NCBI GenBank assembly: GCA_039105265.1
Contig: JAPFFF010000008.1
Span: 1,054,001 to 1,118,000, forward strand
Length of the DNA stretch: 64,000 nt
Reading direction: 5' to 3'
Origin: Tritrichomonas musculus
Lineage: Eukaryota; Parabasalia; Tritrichomonadida; Tritrichomonadidae
Part shown: piece by piece, positions 19,601 to 29,057 of the stretch
Numbering within the stretch: position 1 is the stretch's first letter
Layout of the letters: every line of letters begins with the position of its first letter
Translations under genes and position numbers: made by a program
Notes under the pieces: model-generated
What the model saw: the letters and a program-made list of their open reading frames with translations, nothing else
Database searches by the model: none
What the model was told of the DNA's origin: nothing

Positions 19601-22020
19601 TTCGTACAATGATAAGATACAAAATGTGATCAAGGGGATGAAACACAAATGGGAGATTATCACCAGTAAAGGTCATGATATTAACCCTGGTCGGGACCAA
19701 TATTGGAAGCAACATATTATGACTGATGTCACTACTTTCCTCAAAGAACTAGATCTATATTTGAATCCCCCAGGAGATCCAATCCAGGAACCCCAAGGAG
19801 ATCCAAGCAAAGTCCCTAGCGTGAAACCCAAACCGAAACCCCAAGCGAAGTCCCTACGGAAATCCCTACTGAAATCCCCAAAGAAGCCATTAGGGGATAT
19901 CCCTGGATCGGTACCCTCAGGAGATCCAAGCGAAGACTCAAGTGATGATGATGATGATGATTATAGCGAAGTCAAGTACCCCAAATACAATAAGATCCTT
20001 AGGTTTTTATCGGTTGTATGCGATATATCAAAATCGTTCATCAATAATATTATACAAGTCATCAATAATTCAGACTTGTACGACGAAGAGATAGTAAATG
20101 CGATCAATGAGATGAAGCAAAATTGGGACAAAACAGACTTTCATAGTAACGATCAGGTTGACGAGTTGAAGAAAAGGCTTACGATGTATGCCAAGACTTA
20201 CTTCCAATATCCGAACCAATATTTGAAACTCCAAGCGATACCCCAAGGAGATCCAAGCGAAGTCCCTAGCGAGGAACCATTAGGGGATATCCCTGAGATA
20301 GCACCCCAATCGAAGTCCAAAGTCCCTATCGGAACCCCCTGAGGAACCCTTGGAGATTCCATTAGCGGATATACCTGGATCGGTACCCAAGGTAGTAGCC
20401 CCTGGAGATCCAAGCGAAGTCCCTAGCGAAGTCCCTATCGAGGAACCACATATCGAGGAGGAAGAGGAGGAATCGGAATTCAAAGCGACATCCCAATTGA
20501 TATCTCAAGCGATGACAAATATATCCCCTGAAATCGAGTATACAAATAATAACATTTTTTCTTCACCTAAAGAAACAATGGCAGAAGCACCATCCTTTAT
20601 AGGATCTGATACACTTAACAATTTTAAGGAAATCACGTCACCAGAAGATGATGATATTGGTAATTGGGGTCATGATGAGGGTACAGCATCATTCATAGAA
20701 GATCTAACTCAAGAAACCCCATTTGACAATACACAATTATTATCCGAATACCAAGCCAAAAGACGTGGAACCACGGGAATCCGAAAAGGTAAAGGTTATG
20801 AACAAGTATCTGATGCGATGGGTAAGTTTAAAATACACAATTTATCAAAGGTTCATGACACATCTAAATACAAACGCGACTTCCTCGACTTAATCATTAA
20901 TGGGAACTATCGAATTAAATATATTCCAGATGCAGCTCAAAGAGATACTGCACATGAATACTGCAAGAATCATCTCGATGCTGATGGAATACCTTTATAT
21001 AGATTACTACCAACAAACTCCCAAGACCCATTAGGCAATTCCATTACTGATCTTAATGGAGACCAGGTTGATGATATTGTCCTTGTTGATAAACGTGGTA
21101 GTCCAGTCATTATAAATGGATATCAACTCGTTCAAGCATCACCATATAAGAAGGCTTGGGCTGCAACATACTCGACAAAGCAAGCTCGTAAACAGAACCC
21201 ATTTAATGCGTGGTTGGCTGATATGTTCCAGAAATCGCTTTATAAGGTTAATTGGGAAACTGGTGAGTATGAGCTGGAGGCGAATAAGAGTATGAGTGAT
21301 ATGATTGATACTTATTCAAAGATTGGATTACCTAAACCCAGAATAAGTAAACGATTAACACCAAATTCATATTGGGCATCTGTGTTCTCCCATTTATGGC
21401 ATTTCTTTTGGAATCAGTACTATAAGCCTGTTGGTCCACTCAGGAAATTAACAGATTATCTCACTAGTACTAATGCAATGTTTGCTGTACTATATGATCA
21501 ACCAGCTCTACGTTCCATTGAAGCTAGTAGAGGTCGGAAGATAGGCTATTCAGATTGGCTCCTTTATAAGAAGGTCAATTCCAAGGAATATAATGTATCT
21601 GTTGGTAGAAAACTTCAAGAAGATACTCAGGACATCATTAGTAAGCATATTAATTTCACTACTAATGATGCAGTGATTCCAGAGGAAAGATGGAGTGAAC
21701 GTTTCAAATTCATCATGAACAGACTCGTTTATGTTGTATTCATAAATGGTATGAAGGTAGACCCTTCTAAAGCGTCAAGTCAAGGGTCGTTGCAAAAGTT
21801 ATATAATACTGCTGTTTATGGAGACAAGAAGCGTTTGAAGTATAATCGAGATCAGTACAAAAATAATCTCATCCAATTCCTGGATACTGATCTTTATAAG
21901 AATAGGGGATATGCTGAATACAAGGAGTCTAAAGCTCAATCAGCTGAAGAGGCTCGTAAAAATGCTGTAAAACAATACTTCATAGACGACTTTGAGCAAT
22001 TAGAAGAAGCAGAAGAATAA
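16683..22020 (+). pseudogene. Large structural repeat-protein locus of element B (about one apparent break)
   Basis: The first two thirds encode about nine copies of a 75-80 residue helical module (signature INNPxxYNxEIxNxIxxMKxxW and [FY]LSSECGVSD), joined by long Pro/Lys/Gln linkers with recurring LGDIPGSEPQ and PKAKPQ units. The last third is the conserved domain found also in A and C: RIKYIPDAAQRD, YRLLPTNSQDPLGN, then DLNGDQVDDIVLVDKRG, a Ca-loop-like D-x-N-G-D-x-x-x-D, followed by a Trp-rich helical region (SYWASVFSHLWHFFWNQYY). Element C has a counterpart with only about three modules. It is probably a virion core or scaffold-like protein; the function is not established. The locus lies head-to-head with the fibre gene and ends 2 bp from the convergent 472-aa gene. 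Confidence 0.75.
18105..20460 (+). repeat. Pro/Lys-rich minisatellite-like coding repeats in the structural locus
   Basis: Clusters of 18-33 bp units (CCATTAGGGGATATTCCAGG, GCGAAGTCCCAGTCGAAG and variants) lie between the module-coding segments, mainly 18105-18360, 18625-18940, 19197-19500, 19770-19935 and 20230-20460. They give long open frames on the other strand that have no other support as genes. Confidence 0.85.
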
Positions 22021-22022
22021 AT

Positions 22023-23441
22023 TTAATCGGGAATATCACCCATATCATTATCTTTGTTAAAACCTTGGAACCCAAACCCTTTGAATTTAATTACCGGTTG
22101 TGCGGATGGCTTAACAGCAGGAGGCTTTGCCGTAGATGGCTTTGCCGTAGATGGCTTCGCCGTAGACCTGGTTTTAGAACTACTATTTTTGGACTTAGCT
22201 GATGACGGTCTAGGCATCATATCGGGTGGAATATGTATCTTGCTATTCAAACCACGTGATGACAAACCACTAGTAGATGATATATGTGGAGGTGGTTGGA
22301 TAGGTTGTATTGGTGATTCAGGTGCCATGAACTGATATATTTCAGTTGATTCACTATTATCAAGGTCCTCAATATGCAGACTTTGGGAGTTAGAACGCAG
22401 TTCGCTAGCGTTCGGCAATGAAATTGCTTCCTGCTTGGGCTGGAATCCGATGTTTTTGAATGATGGTCCAAATGATACCGAATTGGATTTGGATGGTGTT
22501 GGAGTATCACGTATTCTATCACGCGGTTTGCTAGCAATTCGGTTTTGACTCTTGTTTGGTGTTAGAACCCTAGCTGATGATTGTATGCTTGGATTACTTA
22601 TGGCCTCGAAATCGAGCTTGCTTTGCTGTAGTCTATTTCGAATATTTCTAACCAGGTCATACTGTGTTTCATATTTTACGCGATATTCCTGCTTATCACC
22701 ATTTTTCTTAGCTAGAGTAATTGGTGCGGTTGCAGGCCGAATATCCGTCGAACGATATACACCATTGCCATCAACCTTGGGCTGTTTGCGTATATCATTA
22801 ATACGTTGTTCAGTTGTAATTGGCGTTACACCTGGTGGTGGTGGAAGGGGTTTTGGACGAGGTGCATTTGTGGGTTTTTTGGCAAATGCAAACTCAATAT
22901 TCTTCTCACTTTGTCTGGACTTATTAGGGCTGTGATATACACGAGTGTTTTGAACAATATGCACAGTAGGTATTTGGTCACTCTCTTCAGCCAATAATGG
23001 GATATAAAATCCTACGTCGCTACTCCGCCCAACTGTTAGCCGAACTTTATTAACAATGTTTACCTCGAAATATTTAACTGGCAAACATATATTCATATTA
23101 TCAGTTAGTCGAGTTGGACGTTTCCCTGGGAACTTCTCTAGATAAACAACATCTTTATCGAATGAGTTTTCCCAAGTCCAGATATAATCCGCATCATACG
23201 AATTTGACAAACAGAAGTAATATTTTATAGACTTAATTCCAATGCCATCCTCATCAGGCTCTTTTCGAGCAAAGAAGTTACGTACAAATGGTGGTGGTAT
23301 TATCACGTGAGGTATTATATAAATGGTGTGACCATTTGGACTAATAGTTATTTGATCTATAGCATTGTTTTTATTTAAATTATCATATTGTCCGGGTTCT
23401 ATCGTGAGAGTATTAGTCGCATGATCATAATGTCTACTCAT
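22023..23441 (-). CDS. Conserved Maverick protein of element B (472 aa), unknown function
   Basis: The N-terminal 160 residues look beta-rich and folded (ISPNGHTIYIIPHVIIPPPF, VGRSSDVGFYIPLL). The remainder is Pro/Ser/Lys-rich and probably disordered, with a short PSTAKP repeat near the C-terminus encoded by 15-bp units at about 22118-22165. Element C has a counterpart at the same place, after the integrase and the 110-aa gene, with similar layout but low sequence identity. A virion or DNA-condensing role would fit a basic tail, but no family is recognised. Start signal: TTTATTTTTGGGTAAATG. Confidence 0.65.
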   Translation of the reverse strand: MSRHYDHATNTLTIEPGQYDNLNKNNAIDQITISPNGHTIYIIPHVIIPPPFVRNFFARKEPDEDGIGIKSIKYYFCLSNSYDADYIWTWENSFDKDVVYLEKFPGKRPTRLTDNMNICLPVKYFEVNIVNKVRLTVGRSSDVGFYIPLLAEESDQIPTVHIVQNTRVYHSPNKSRQSEKNIEFAFAKKPTNAPRPKPLPPPPGVTPITTEQRINDIRKQPKVDGNGVYRSTDIRPATAPITLAKKNGDKQEYRVKYETQYDLVRNIRNRLQQSKLDFEAISNPSIQSSARVLTPNKSQNRIASKPRDRIRDTPTPSKSNSVSFGPSFKNIGFQPKQEAISLPNASELRSNSQSLHIEDLDNSESTEIYQFMAPESPIQPIQPPPHISSTSGLSSRGLNSKIHIPPDMMPRPSSAKSKNSSSKTRSTAKPSTAKPSTAKPPAVKPSAQPVIKFKGFGFQGFNKDNDMGDIPD

Positions 23442-23479
23442 TTACCCAAAAATAAACTCCTATATGGGCCATACTGTGG

Positions 23480-23812
23480 TCAATAGATTAGCAAGCATGA
23501 TAGCACGAATGCATCGGGTTTTATCTCATTACCATACAGGTCTGTGAACCATATTTTGAAATCCCGCTTGGTCCTATTGAGCATCTCATATTTGCGATAC
23601 TTGGTTTGCCGTCTGTTGGCTAGCATTATGAAGTGGTCACAGTATGGGTCGAATTCAACAATATCCGAGTGTACCATCAAATCACCGATGATGGTCTTAT
23701 TCAGGATAGCTCCCACATACTGCACTACGATGTACTTCTTATTGCGACTATATATGAAGTCCTCAGGTAGCTTAAACTCGGTGGTCTGTGTATGGAAATA
23801 GCGCTTTGGCAT
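23480..23812 (-). CDS. Small conserved capsid-associated protein of element B (110 aa)
   Basis: Almost all beta-strand by pattern, ending FKIWFTDLYGNEIKPDAFVL then a hydrophobic SCLLIY. Element C has a close counterpart (109 aa) directly after its integrase. The C-terminal two thirds of A's 167-aa protein, which sits directly after the capsid gene, has the same ending (FKVWFTDAEGHEIKPDNFTL). This all-beta fold and its capsid-side position in A suggest a minor capsid or vertex-type protein, but this is inference. Its ATG is 3 nt from the stop of the integrase gene (TAATAAATG), the same junction as in C. Confidence 0.68.
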   Translation of the reverse strand: MPKRYFHTQTTEFKLPEDFIYSRNKKYIVVQYVGAILNKTIIGDLMVHSDIVEFDPYCDHFIMLANRRQTKYRKYEMLNRTKRDFKIWFTDLYGNEIKPDAFVLSCLLIY

Positions 23813-23815
23813 TTA

Positions 23816-25042
23816 TTAGATAGCAAAGTACTGCTTATAGTCTTCACCTAGTGATGCATAATTGGGTGCCACGAATCGGGTATACATAATGGGGATAGTT
23901 ACGGTAGCTCGCTCATCATCAGACTTAGGCGTTCGACCAGTTGTGGTTTTGGTATACGGTACATAGAACGCAGTTCCTGCTTGCTTATCATCATTCAACT
24001 GGAATCTACGATATGGCTTCAGCAATTTGCATTCGACGTTCCCATTATGGTATCTAATGAATTCGGCAATCTCATTGAATATGCGCCTATGCTTCTCATG
24101 CTTCTTCTCAGTTTTGGATGTATCGTAATGGACCAATATGATATTGCCCTTGCGATAGCTCAGTAGTCCACCCATTTGCATATTATTTTTGACTCGACGT
24201 AGCCGCCGTTGGCAATCCCTGATGTATCTCCATTCCAAATCTGGGTTGTGCTGCATTTGATTGGGTGTGTAGTATATCCACTTGGGTACCCTTGCTAGAT
24301 ACTGGTCATATTGGGTTCCATCACCTGGATAATTGGGATTGGGCATTCGTAGAGACCGATGTGGTGTGTTGTTATAGAAGTGGACCATCTGTTGCATCAG
24401 GTATGGGTCTCCAATCCGACGATTATCTAAACCGAATGCATTACGGAGTGTCCTGATGGTTGCATCAACGATTTTGTGAGCGTTGTTGTGTTTGGATTTA
24501 TCGACAATCACTGCATTGCGGTCAATCAACACATTTTTGGTACCTCTATATTTACTTCTGGATGGATTGTAGCGGCCAAGTATATCAAGCACTTTGAGTA
24601 GGTTATTCTCACCATCGCATTTGATGGTATTGAATTTGAAGTCATCATATTTCTCAAGAATGATTTTGGTGTATGCAGTCTTGATGGTATCAGCTAGTCT
24701 GTTCTTAAGCGGTTCCACAATTAGATACCGTGTGTTGACATTCACCATGATGAGGTAAATGGTTTCATGGACTACCACGGACTCGGTTCCATTAGCCCTT
24801 GTGGTGTAATTCGCAAACATCAAATCGACTTCCCAGCATCCGGGTTCCAATGAGAAATCCGGTTTTGAATAGGGACTGCATGATTTCAATTTGAAGTCCT
24901 TCACGAATGGCTCATGATGAGTTTCTGGGTTGATGATGAACTGTGATGGGTCCAATTTCGATATCTTGGATTTGAATGGGTACTTGAGCAGCGAATTGTA
25001 CTCATTGTCGAATATCTTGAACGATTTCCTGTTGTCGGTCAT
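23816..25042 (-). CDS. INT: Retrovirus-like (rve family) integrase of element B (408 aa)
   Basis: Catalyses insertion of element DNA, expected to leave 5-6 bp duplications. The core has GCWEVDLMF (Asp73), FNTIKCDGE (Asp143) and AHKIVDATIRTLRNAFG, where Asp193 occupies the third acidic position; element C has the same residue there. HFYNNTPHRSLRM follows, as in Polinton and LTR-element integrases. The C-terminal part (GLLSYRKGNIILVHY, RRIFNEIAEF) is a small beta-barrel-like domain. It starts behind CTATTTTTGCACATTAAATG and is the first of three genes on the minus strand. Confidence 0.93.
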   Translation of the reverse strand: MTDNRKSFKIFDNEYNSLLKYPFKSKISKLDPSQFIINPETHHEPFVKDFKLKSCSPYSKPDFSLEPGCWEVDLMFANYTTRANGTESVVVHETIYLIMVNVNTRYLIVEPLKNRLADTIKTAYTKIILEKYDDFKFNTIKCDGENNLLKVLDILGRYNPSRSKYRGTKNVLIDRNAVIVDKSKHNNAHKIVDATIRTLRNAFGLDNRRIGDPYLMQQMVHFYNNTPHRSLRMPNPNYPGDGTQYDQYLARVPKWIYYTPNQMQHNPDLEWRYIRDCQRRLRRVKNNMQMGGLLSYRKGNIILVHYDTSKTEKKHEKHRRIFNEIAEFIRYHNGNVECKLLKPYRRFQLNDDKQAGTAFYVPYTKTTTGRTPKSDDERATVTIPIMYTRFVAPNYASLGEDYKQYFAI

Positions 25043-25155
25043 TTAATGTGCAAAAATAGTGGTCTCAATCGGTCTGGTAGAATTCTACCACACCCCATAT
25101 TTAGTGGTTATCTCCATGAAATCTGGGTCTGCGGGAAATCCCGTCGACCCCATAT
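25043..25155 (-). terminator. Hairpin pair and start signal between coiled-coil gene and integrase
   Basis: CGGGAAATCCCG (25132-25143) and palindrome TGGTAGAATTCTACCA (25075-25090) occur in the same order relative to the upstream gene end as in the POLB/fibre gap, as an inverted copy of about 80 bp. The integrase T-run signal lies between the palindrome and its ATG. It probably combines the 3' signal of one gene with the promoter of the next. Confidence 0.6.
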
Positions 25156-25389
25156 TTAGCGGTTATCGCTTGATAATTCAGCGAGCTCATTCTCGAGTTT
25201 GGCGACCTTCTCCTTCAGACTATTGATATCCTCAATCAGTGATTCACGAACGGCTAGTCCATTGCTACCCAGCATACCCCCTTTGATGTTATTGAGGTGG
25301 CCCTTATACATATAGCACTTCTCCTTGAGATCGTGTTTGATGCGCTTAAGCTCTGGAATCTCCTTCTTGTATTCTCCCAATTCAGTCAT
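25156..25389 (-). CDS. Small coiled-coil protein of element B (77 aa)
   Basis: Nearly all helical with a long C-terminal coiled coil. It has a strictly conserved central block (GGMLGSNGLAVRESLIEDIN, then SLKEKVAKLE) shared almost unchanged with element C. Such conservation in a 77-residue protein between diverged elements points to an essential structural partner. The function is unknown. Its start is in a divergent promoter shared with the next gene (25390-25423). Confidence 0.75.
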   Translation of the reverse strand: MTELGEYKKEIPELKRIKHDLKEKCYMYKGHLNNIKGGMLGSNGLAVRESLIEDINSLKEKVAKLENELAELSSDNR

Positions 25390-25423
25390 TTAGATATGAA
25401 AAAAAGTGTTTTTTCAAGATTAA
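25390..25423. promoter_or_regulatory. Divergent start region with mirrored T-runs
   Basis: ATGAAAAAAAGTGTTTTTTCAAG places a T7 run before the minus-strand gene and a T6 run before the plus-strand gene, each 8-15 bp from an AAATG start. It is the most compact copy of the element start signal. Confidence 0.6.
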
Positions 25424-25651
25424 ATGTCTTATGAAGAACGCCGTGTATTAAGAGATTCAAATGGGCTCACGTATTTCAATCACCTGGAACGTCACATGCG
25501 AAATAGGCGAACTATGAGTTGTACCAAACCCACAGTCCCAAAATATGAAGATAAGGGGTGTGTTGTGCATGACCCAATCATCAAGTCAACATCATCAACT
25601 CTACACCGCTCACTCAATCACCAGGTAATCCCAAATAATTCCAAGATCTAA
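25424..25651 (+). CDS. Small basic protein of element B (75 aa)
   Basis: Arg-rich N-terminal half (SYEERRVLRDSNGLTYFNHL, then ERHMRNRR) and a short conserved VPKYEDKGCVVHDP segment. Element C has a counterpart (79 aa) with the same order: E-x-RR-x-L-x-D-S start, YF, basic run, then KKFEEKGSINHE. It may bind DNA or the capsid interior because of its charge; no family is recognised. Its 3' end overlaps the convergent 144-aa gene by 4 bp. Confidence 0.66.
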   Translation: MSYEERRVLRDSNGLTYFNHLERHMRNRRTMSCTKPTVPKYEDKGCVVHDPIIKSTSSTLHRSLNHQVIPNNSKI

Positions 25652-26082
25652 TGCCTCAGGAGACTGTTCACTGCATCAGTACACTCATTCACAGTACTGG
25701 TGAGCTGATTTATTTTTGTGGTGATCACGCCAATGGTGTTCTCCAGAGTGGTAATCCGTTTGGTGTATTCATCTACTGTTGACTGCAATGCATTGATGTC
25801 AGCTCGAATGCTTGCCAATTGGATCTCCACCAGGTTGTCACTATCGGCTGGCTTGGTGATCTTCTTGAGAAACACATTACTAGAGCCATCCTTGCCAGTG
25901 CGTTTGGTAATCCTGTACTCGCATTCGGGGGTGATTATTTTGTAGGTTTTATTGAGGTAATTGGTGGTCTTCTCATTGAACATGTCCTTGTACTTCTGGT
26001 AGAACAGATCGAACTCCTCTACTGAGTTGAATGTGCGTTGCTCCATCTTGTTATCATTAATAACCCTAATATCCGTATTCAT
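25648..26082 (-). CDS. Conserved coiled-coil virion-associated protein of element B (144 aa)
   Basis: The start was set at the ATG behind ATATATTTTTGTCCGTTTTGAAATG. The N-terminal domain (about 1-75) carries FNSVEEFDLFYQKYK and YRITKRTG. The C-terminal half is a regular coiled coil (ITTLENTIGVITTKINQLTS). Counterparts occur in A (115 aa) and C (132 aa), always beside the amphipathic small protein and major capsid gene. It is probably part of the capsid-assembly set. No named family. Confidence 0.72.
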   Translation of the reverse strand: MNTDIRVINDNKMEQRTFNSVEEFDLFYQKYKDMFNEKTTNYLNKTYKIITPECEYRITKRTGKDGSSNVFLKKITKPADSDNLVEIQLASIRADINALQSTVDEYTKRITTLENTIGVITTKINQLTSTVNECTDAVNSLLRH

Positions 26083-26132
26083 TTCAAAACGGACAAAAAT
26101 ATATTCATATGTATGTGGATATTCTATGATGA

Positions 26133-26384
26133 TCAAACCTTGTCCAGTATGGATTTGCCTATATCATTAGCTTTGCTTACGTAATTGAGTCCAGTGCTGA
26201 TGGTGTCTACAACTGGTCCAACACCTGGTATGAAGTCGGCGATTGGCTTGATCCTATTGATGATCCCCTTACCAATATCAACTGCCCTTGGGATGTTGCG
26301 GATGACAGTTTGAGCTGCATTCTTGAGCTTACTGCCGACGTTCTTGAAAGCGTTCTTAATCTTCTTGAAGATGCCAATACCCAT
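26133..26384 (-). CDS. Amphipathic small capsid-associated protein of element B (83 aa)
   Basis: The start follows ATCACATTTTTGTATATACCAAATG. It is Gly/Lys/Ile-rich: FKKIKNAFKNVGSKLKNAAQ forms an amphipathic basic helix, followed by IKPIADFIPGVGPVVDTIS. Size, charge and helix pattern resemble membrane-active minor capsid proteins of the adenovirus pVI type. That similarity is one of character, not proven homology. Divergent from the capsid gene, with 47 bp between start codons, as in A and C. Confidence 0.7.
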   Translation of the reverse strand: MGIGIFKKIKNAFKNVGSKLKNAAQTVIRNIPRAVDIGKGIINRIKPIADFIPGVGPVVDTISTGLNYVSKANDIGKSILDKV

Positions 26385-26431
26385 TTGGTATATACAAAAA
26401 TGTGATTTCAAGCTTTTTTCCAAGATACAAA
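26385..26431. promoter_or_regulatory. Divergent promoter of amphipathic protein and major capsid protein
   Basis: A T5 run (read on minus, ACATTTTTGT) and a T6 run (AAGCTTTTTTCCAAG) face away from each other, each followed by an AAATG-type start. The same arrangement exists in A (33796-33873) and C (37742-37785). Confidence 0.58.
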
Positions 26432-28384
26432 ATGAGATACAGGAACGAAAGAGCTCACAATTTGAAATACGAGGTTGGGAATGTCAATGACACATTCCAG
26501 AAGATGCGAAATATCATCAATGTGAATGATGGTACCAGAAGCTTCTCATTTAGAACTGTCGATTGCCATGACCAGCCAGCCCCATTTCACCAAGGCCAGT
26601 ACTCACAGATTTCATTAACACATCCCGACCACTTCATTAGCGATATCGACAAAGGCTTCCTCACATTCCACATCAAACTCGATTTGCAATTGAACACCGA
26701 TTTGGCCAAATTGCAAGAGATCAATGATCCAAATAACTTCTATAAACTGTTTGTCGGATTTAAGTCCTCGAACCAATTGTTTGACAGGCTCGAGATTCTC
26801 CATAACAATGTCAATGTCGGATATCAGCAAAATGAATGCATTCGCGAGGGCTTCCTATACTCGGTTTTGAAGCCAGAGACTGAGAAGATGCGCCGCAGAT
26901 TCGTTCACAGCTTATGGGAGAACATCAGCAATTACAGTCAAACTCATGCTGGTTCATACGTTAATCTCAATAGCTTCAAGGATGGTGGTAAGACCACAAC
27001 CGAATTCGACTTGAATGTACCATTTGATGACTTGCTTGCATTACAGGCATTTGACTTATTCCCTAACGGAATCATTGGTGATTTATCCATTAGATTCCAA
27101 GTCAGTCCAGCTGGTCTTGTTTGGGCTGCCATTGACCCATACACGGTTGCTGAAGCCAAGGCATTCCTGGAAGATAATGATACCGTATCCCCAGAGGAAC
27201 TCGACAAACTCAAACAAATCAAAGCACATGGACATCTCAAACACCAATTCACTCAAATCGGTAATGAGGCTATCATCCCAGGACCTGGTGATAATCCAAA
27301 TCCACCATCTCCCGAACCAACACCAACTAAATATCAATTGAAGTATGAAGTTAGAGAACAATACGTATCTGCATCTGGAGGTGATTTCGATGATCTGATT
27401 GAAAATTGTTCATTAATCTTTGCATTTACAGATGAAGAGTTTACTGAACTTGGAATTGAAAAGACTGATGATAATAAAGCAATTTGCCAAGCTCATTATA
27501 CCAAAGAACATGGTAAATTACCTCAACCATCACATGCAGGTCATGTTTACGTCAATTTCGTATCTAAAACCGAAGCTAATAAATTGATGAGTGCTCATTA
27601 CTCATCACAACCAGCAACACTCACTGTTAACCGAATGACCATCACTCTCTGTAAGTCCAACATGCAAGGCTATGGTGTTTGTGAAGCCACTCGTGCAAGC
27701 ATTGAATCCATATTACGTGAGGGCCTAGTAATCCCATCTCAAAAGGTCGATTACCATGCATTCCCAATTGCAGCTGCCGCTAACGGAATCAAGTCTACAT
27801 TGAATATCCCATTAATCAATGTCACAAGCATGTCATTGTTGTTCCCCAAGCACCACAATGATTTGACTGTATTTGAGAATCCGGTTTACCAAAACTGCTT
27901 TTTGAATATTGGTGGTAAGAACTTCCCAGATGAGAATGTCAGTACCATTGGCGCCAGATTCTTCGAAAGCCAATTAACAGCTGGAGACCTCGATGGTATC
28001 ACACTCCAATGTTCAAAGGAATTCGAAGATAGCTTCACCATGCCCAAGAACGATGAAAATGGTGTCCGATATCGCAATACATTGAGTGATGCCACATCAT
28101 TTGTATTCAATGTCCAAACTGAACGTGCATCTGCTGGATACTGTTATGATGGCTTAGATGGTGGCAAAGGCAATATCCAAATACAAGTCAATGGTCAACC
28201 AATATTCACTGGTGATAATGATACATATTACAAGATTATCGAACCAAGTGGAGCCATTGTTAGACCACCACCTGTACAACTCTGTTTATGCAGAGACACC
28301 TACTTCAAGCTCTCACTCGATGGCCTTGAATATATCGATGATGAATCACCAGCTGGCTCACAAGTTGATCCAGAAATGGCATGA
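26432..28384 (+). CDS. MCP: Major capsid protein of element B (650 aa)
   Basis: It builds the capsid shell and corresponds to the Polinton PY/double jelly-roll protein family. The start is the ATG after the T6 signal, giving MRYRNERAHN, as in element C. Visible conserved blocks: FSFRTVDCHDQPAPFHQGQY, HFISDIDKGFLTFHIKLDLQ, FVHSLWENISNY, FDLFPNGIIGDLSIRFQV, and further down INVTSMSLLFPKHHNDLTVF and CLCRDTYFKLSLDGL near the end. The beta-rich content, the 600+ residue length and alignment with A and C support the assignment. It lies beside the amphipathic protein gene and upstream of the ATPase block. Confidence 0.88.
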   Translation: MRYRNERAHNLKYEVGNVNDTFQKMRNIINVNDGTRSFSFRTVDCHDQPAPFHQGQYSQISLTHPDHFISDIDKGFLTFHIKLDLQLNTDLAKLQEINDPNNFYKLFVGFKSSNQLFDRLEILHNNVNVGYQQNECIREGFLYSVLKPETEKMRRRFVHSLWENISNYSQTHAGSYVNLNSFKDGGKTTTEFDLNVPFDDLLALQAFDLFPNGIIGDLSIRFQVSPAGLVWAAIDPYTVAEAKAFLEDNDTVSPEELDKLKQIKAHGHLKHQFTQIGNEAIIPGPGDNPNPPSPEPTPTKYQLKYEVREQYVSASGGDFDDLIENCSLIFAFTDEEFTELGIEKTDDNKAICQAHYTKEHGKLPQPSHAGHVYVNFVSKTEANKLMSAHYSSQPATLTVNRMTITLCKSNMQGYGVCEATRASIESILREGLVIPSQKVDYHAFPIAAAANGIKSTLNIPLINVTSMSLLFPKHHNDLTVFENPVYQNCFLNIGGKNFPDENVSTIGARFFESQLTAGDLDGITLQCSKEFEDSFTMPKNDENGVRYRNTLSDATSFVFNVQTERASAGYCYDGLDGGKGNIQIQVNGQPIFTGDNDTYYKIIEPSGAIVRPPPVQLCLCRDTYFKLSLDGLEYIDDESPAGSQVDPEMA

Positions 28385-28426
28385 GAAATATGGCATTAGT
28401 GGTAAAAATATTTTTGCACTTTGGAA

Positions 28427-29047
28427 ATGTCTCTCCATAAGGCTAGAATTCTATCAAGTGAGAATGATGCGAGTGTTAAGCAAGAGCAGAATGTGAATAT
28501 TAAGATCGCCGCGAATAGACCTCCACCAGTTCAACCGGTATCATACCCTCAAGTCCCACAGATGCAACCCCAAATGGGATATACTAAAGGTCTAAACCCC
28601 GAAGGGGTATACACGCAAAATGGCACCCAGGATGCAAATTTTACTACAGCCTCGACAACTGGTCCATATCCATCAGTTGCTCCAATAAACAGTCCACCGA
28701 CCGATCGTTCATTAGACCCCGACACTGACGACTTGGGTACCAAAAATAAATTCCTCGAGATATTGCTGAATATCTATGAGACCAATCCACTGAGGATGAA
28801 CAACTATCTAGTGTGTCATAGCAACACGCTGATGGAGCTCATTAAGATACTCACTAAGGCTGACAAGGTTGAGCTGGTTATCAATGAGGACAGTGGGTGC
28901 ACTGGTTGTGTTTCAAACTCGAAGTACATGAAAATCGATAAGATATTGGTGTCCAAAAACGGGGTATCCAATGAGTTGAAATATGGATATAACCATGTAT
29001 GGACCGAGCTCATAAGGCACTCGATATCACTCAAAATTTGTATTTAA
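28427..29047 (+). CDS. Conserved Maverick protein of element B (206 aa), unknown function
   Basis: Starts at the ATG after AAATATTTTTGCACTTTGGAAATG. The N-terminus SLHKARILSSENDAS is nearly identical to that in element C. Then comes a Pro/Gln-rich linker of about 80 residues. The C-terminal domain has NKFLEILLNIYETNPLRMNN, YLVCHSNTLMELIKILTKAD and CTGC. The Cys pair and helical domain are conserved. The position between capsid gene and ATPase suggests a packaging or capsid role. No family recognised. Confidence 0.7.
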   Translation: MSLHKARILSSENDASVKQEQNVNIKIAANRPPPVQPVSYPQVPQMQPQMGYTKGLNPEGVYTQNGTQDANFTTASTTGPYPSVAPINSPPTDRSLDPDTDDLGTKNKFLEILLNIYETNPLRMNNYLVCHSNTLMELIKILTKADKVELVINEDSGCTGCVSNSKYMKIDKILVSKNGVSNELKYGYNHVWTELIRHSISLKICI

Positions 29048-29057
29048 ATTTGCATAA

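Noticed and set aside
18105-20460. Long open frames on the minus strand across the structural repeat locus (e.g. around 18119-18888, 19094-19663)
   Set aside because: They follow from GC-rich tandem repeats without stops in several frames, lack the element start signal and have no counterpart in C.
23816-25042. Possible LTR retrotransposon, because of the retrovirus-like integrase
   Set aside because: No reverse transcriptase, gag or LTR is present. Polymerase B, capsid and ATPase genes plus TIRs identify a Maverick/Polinton.
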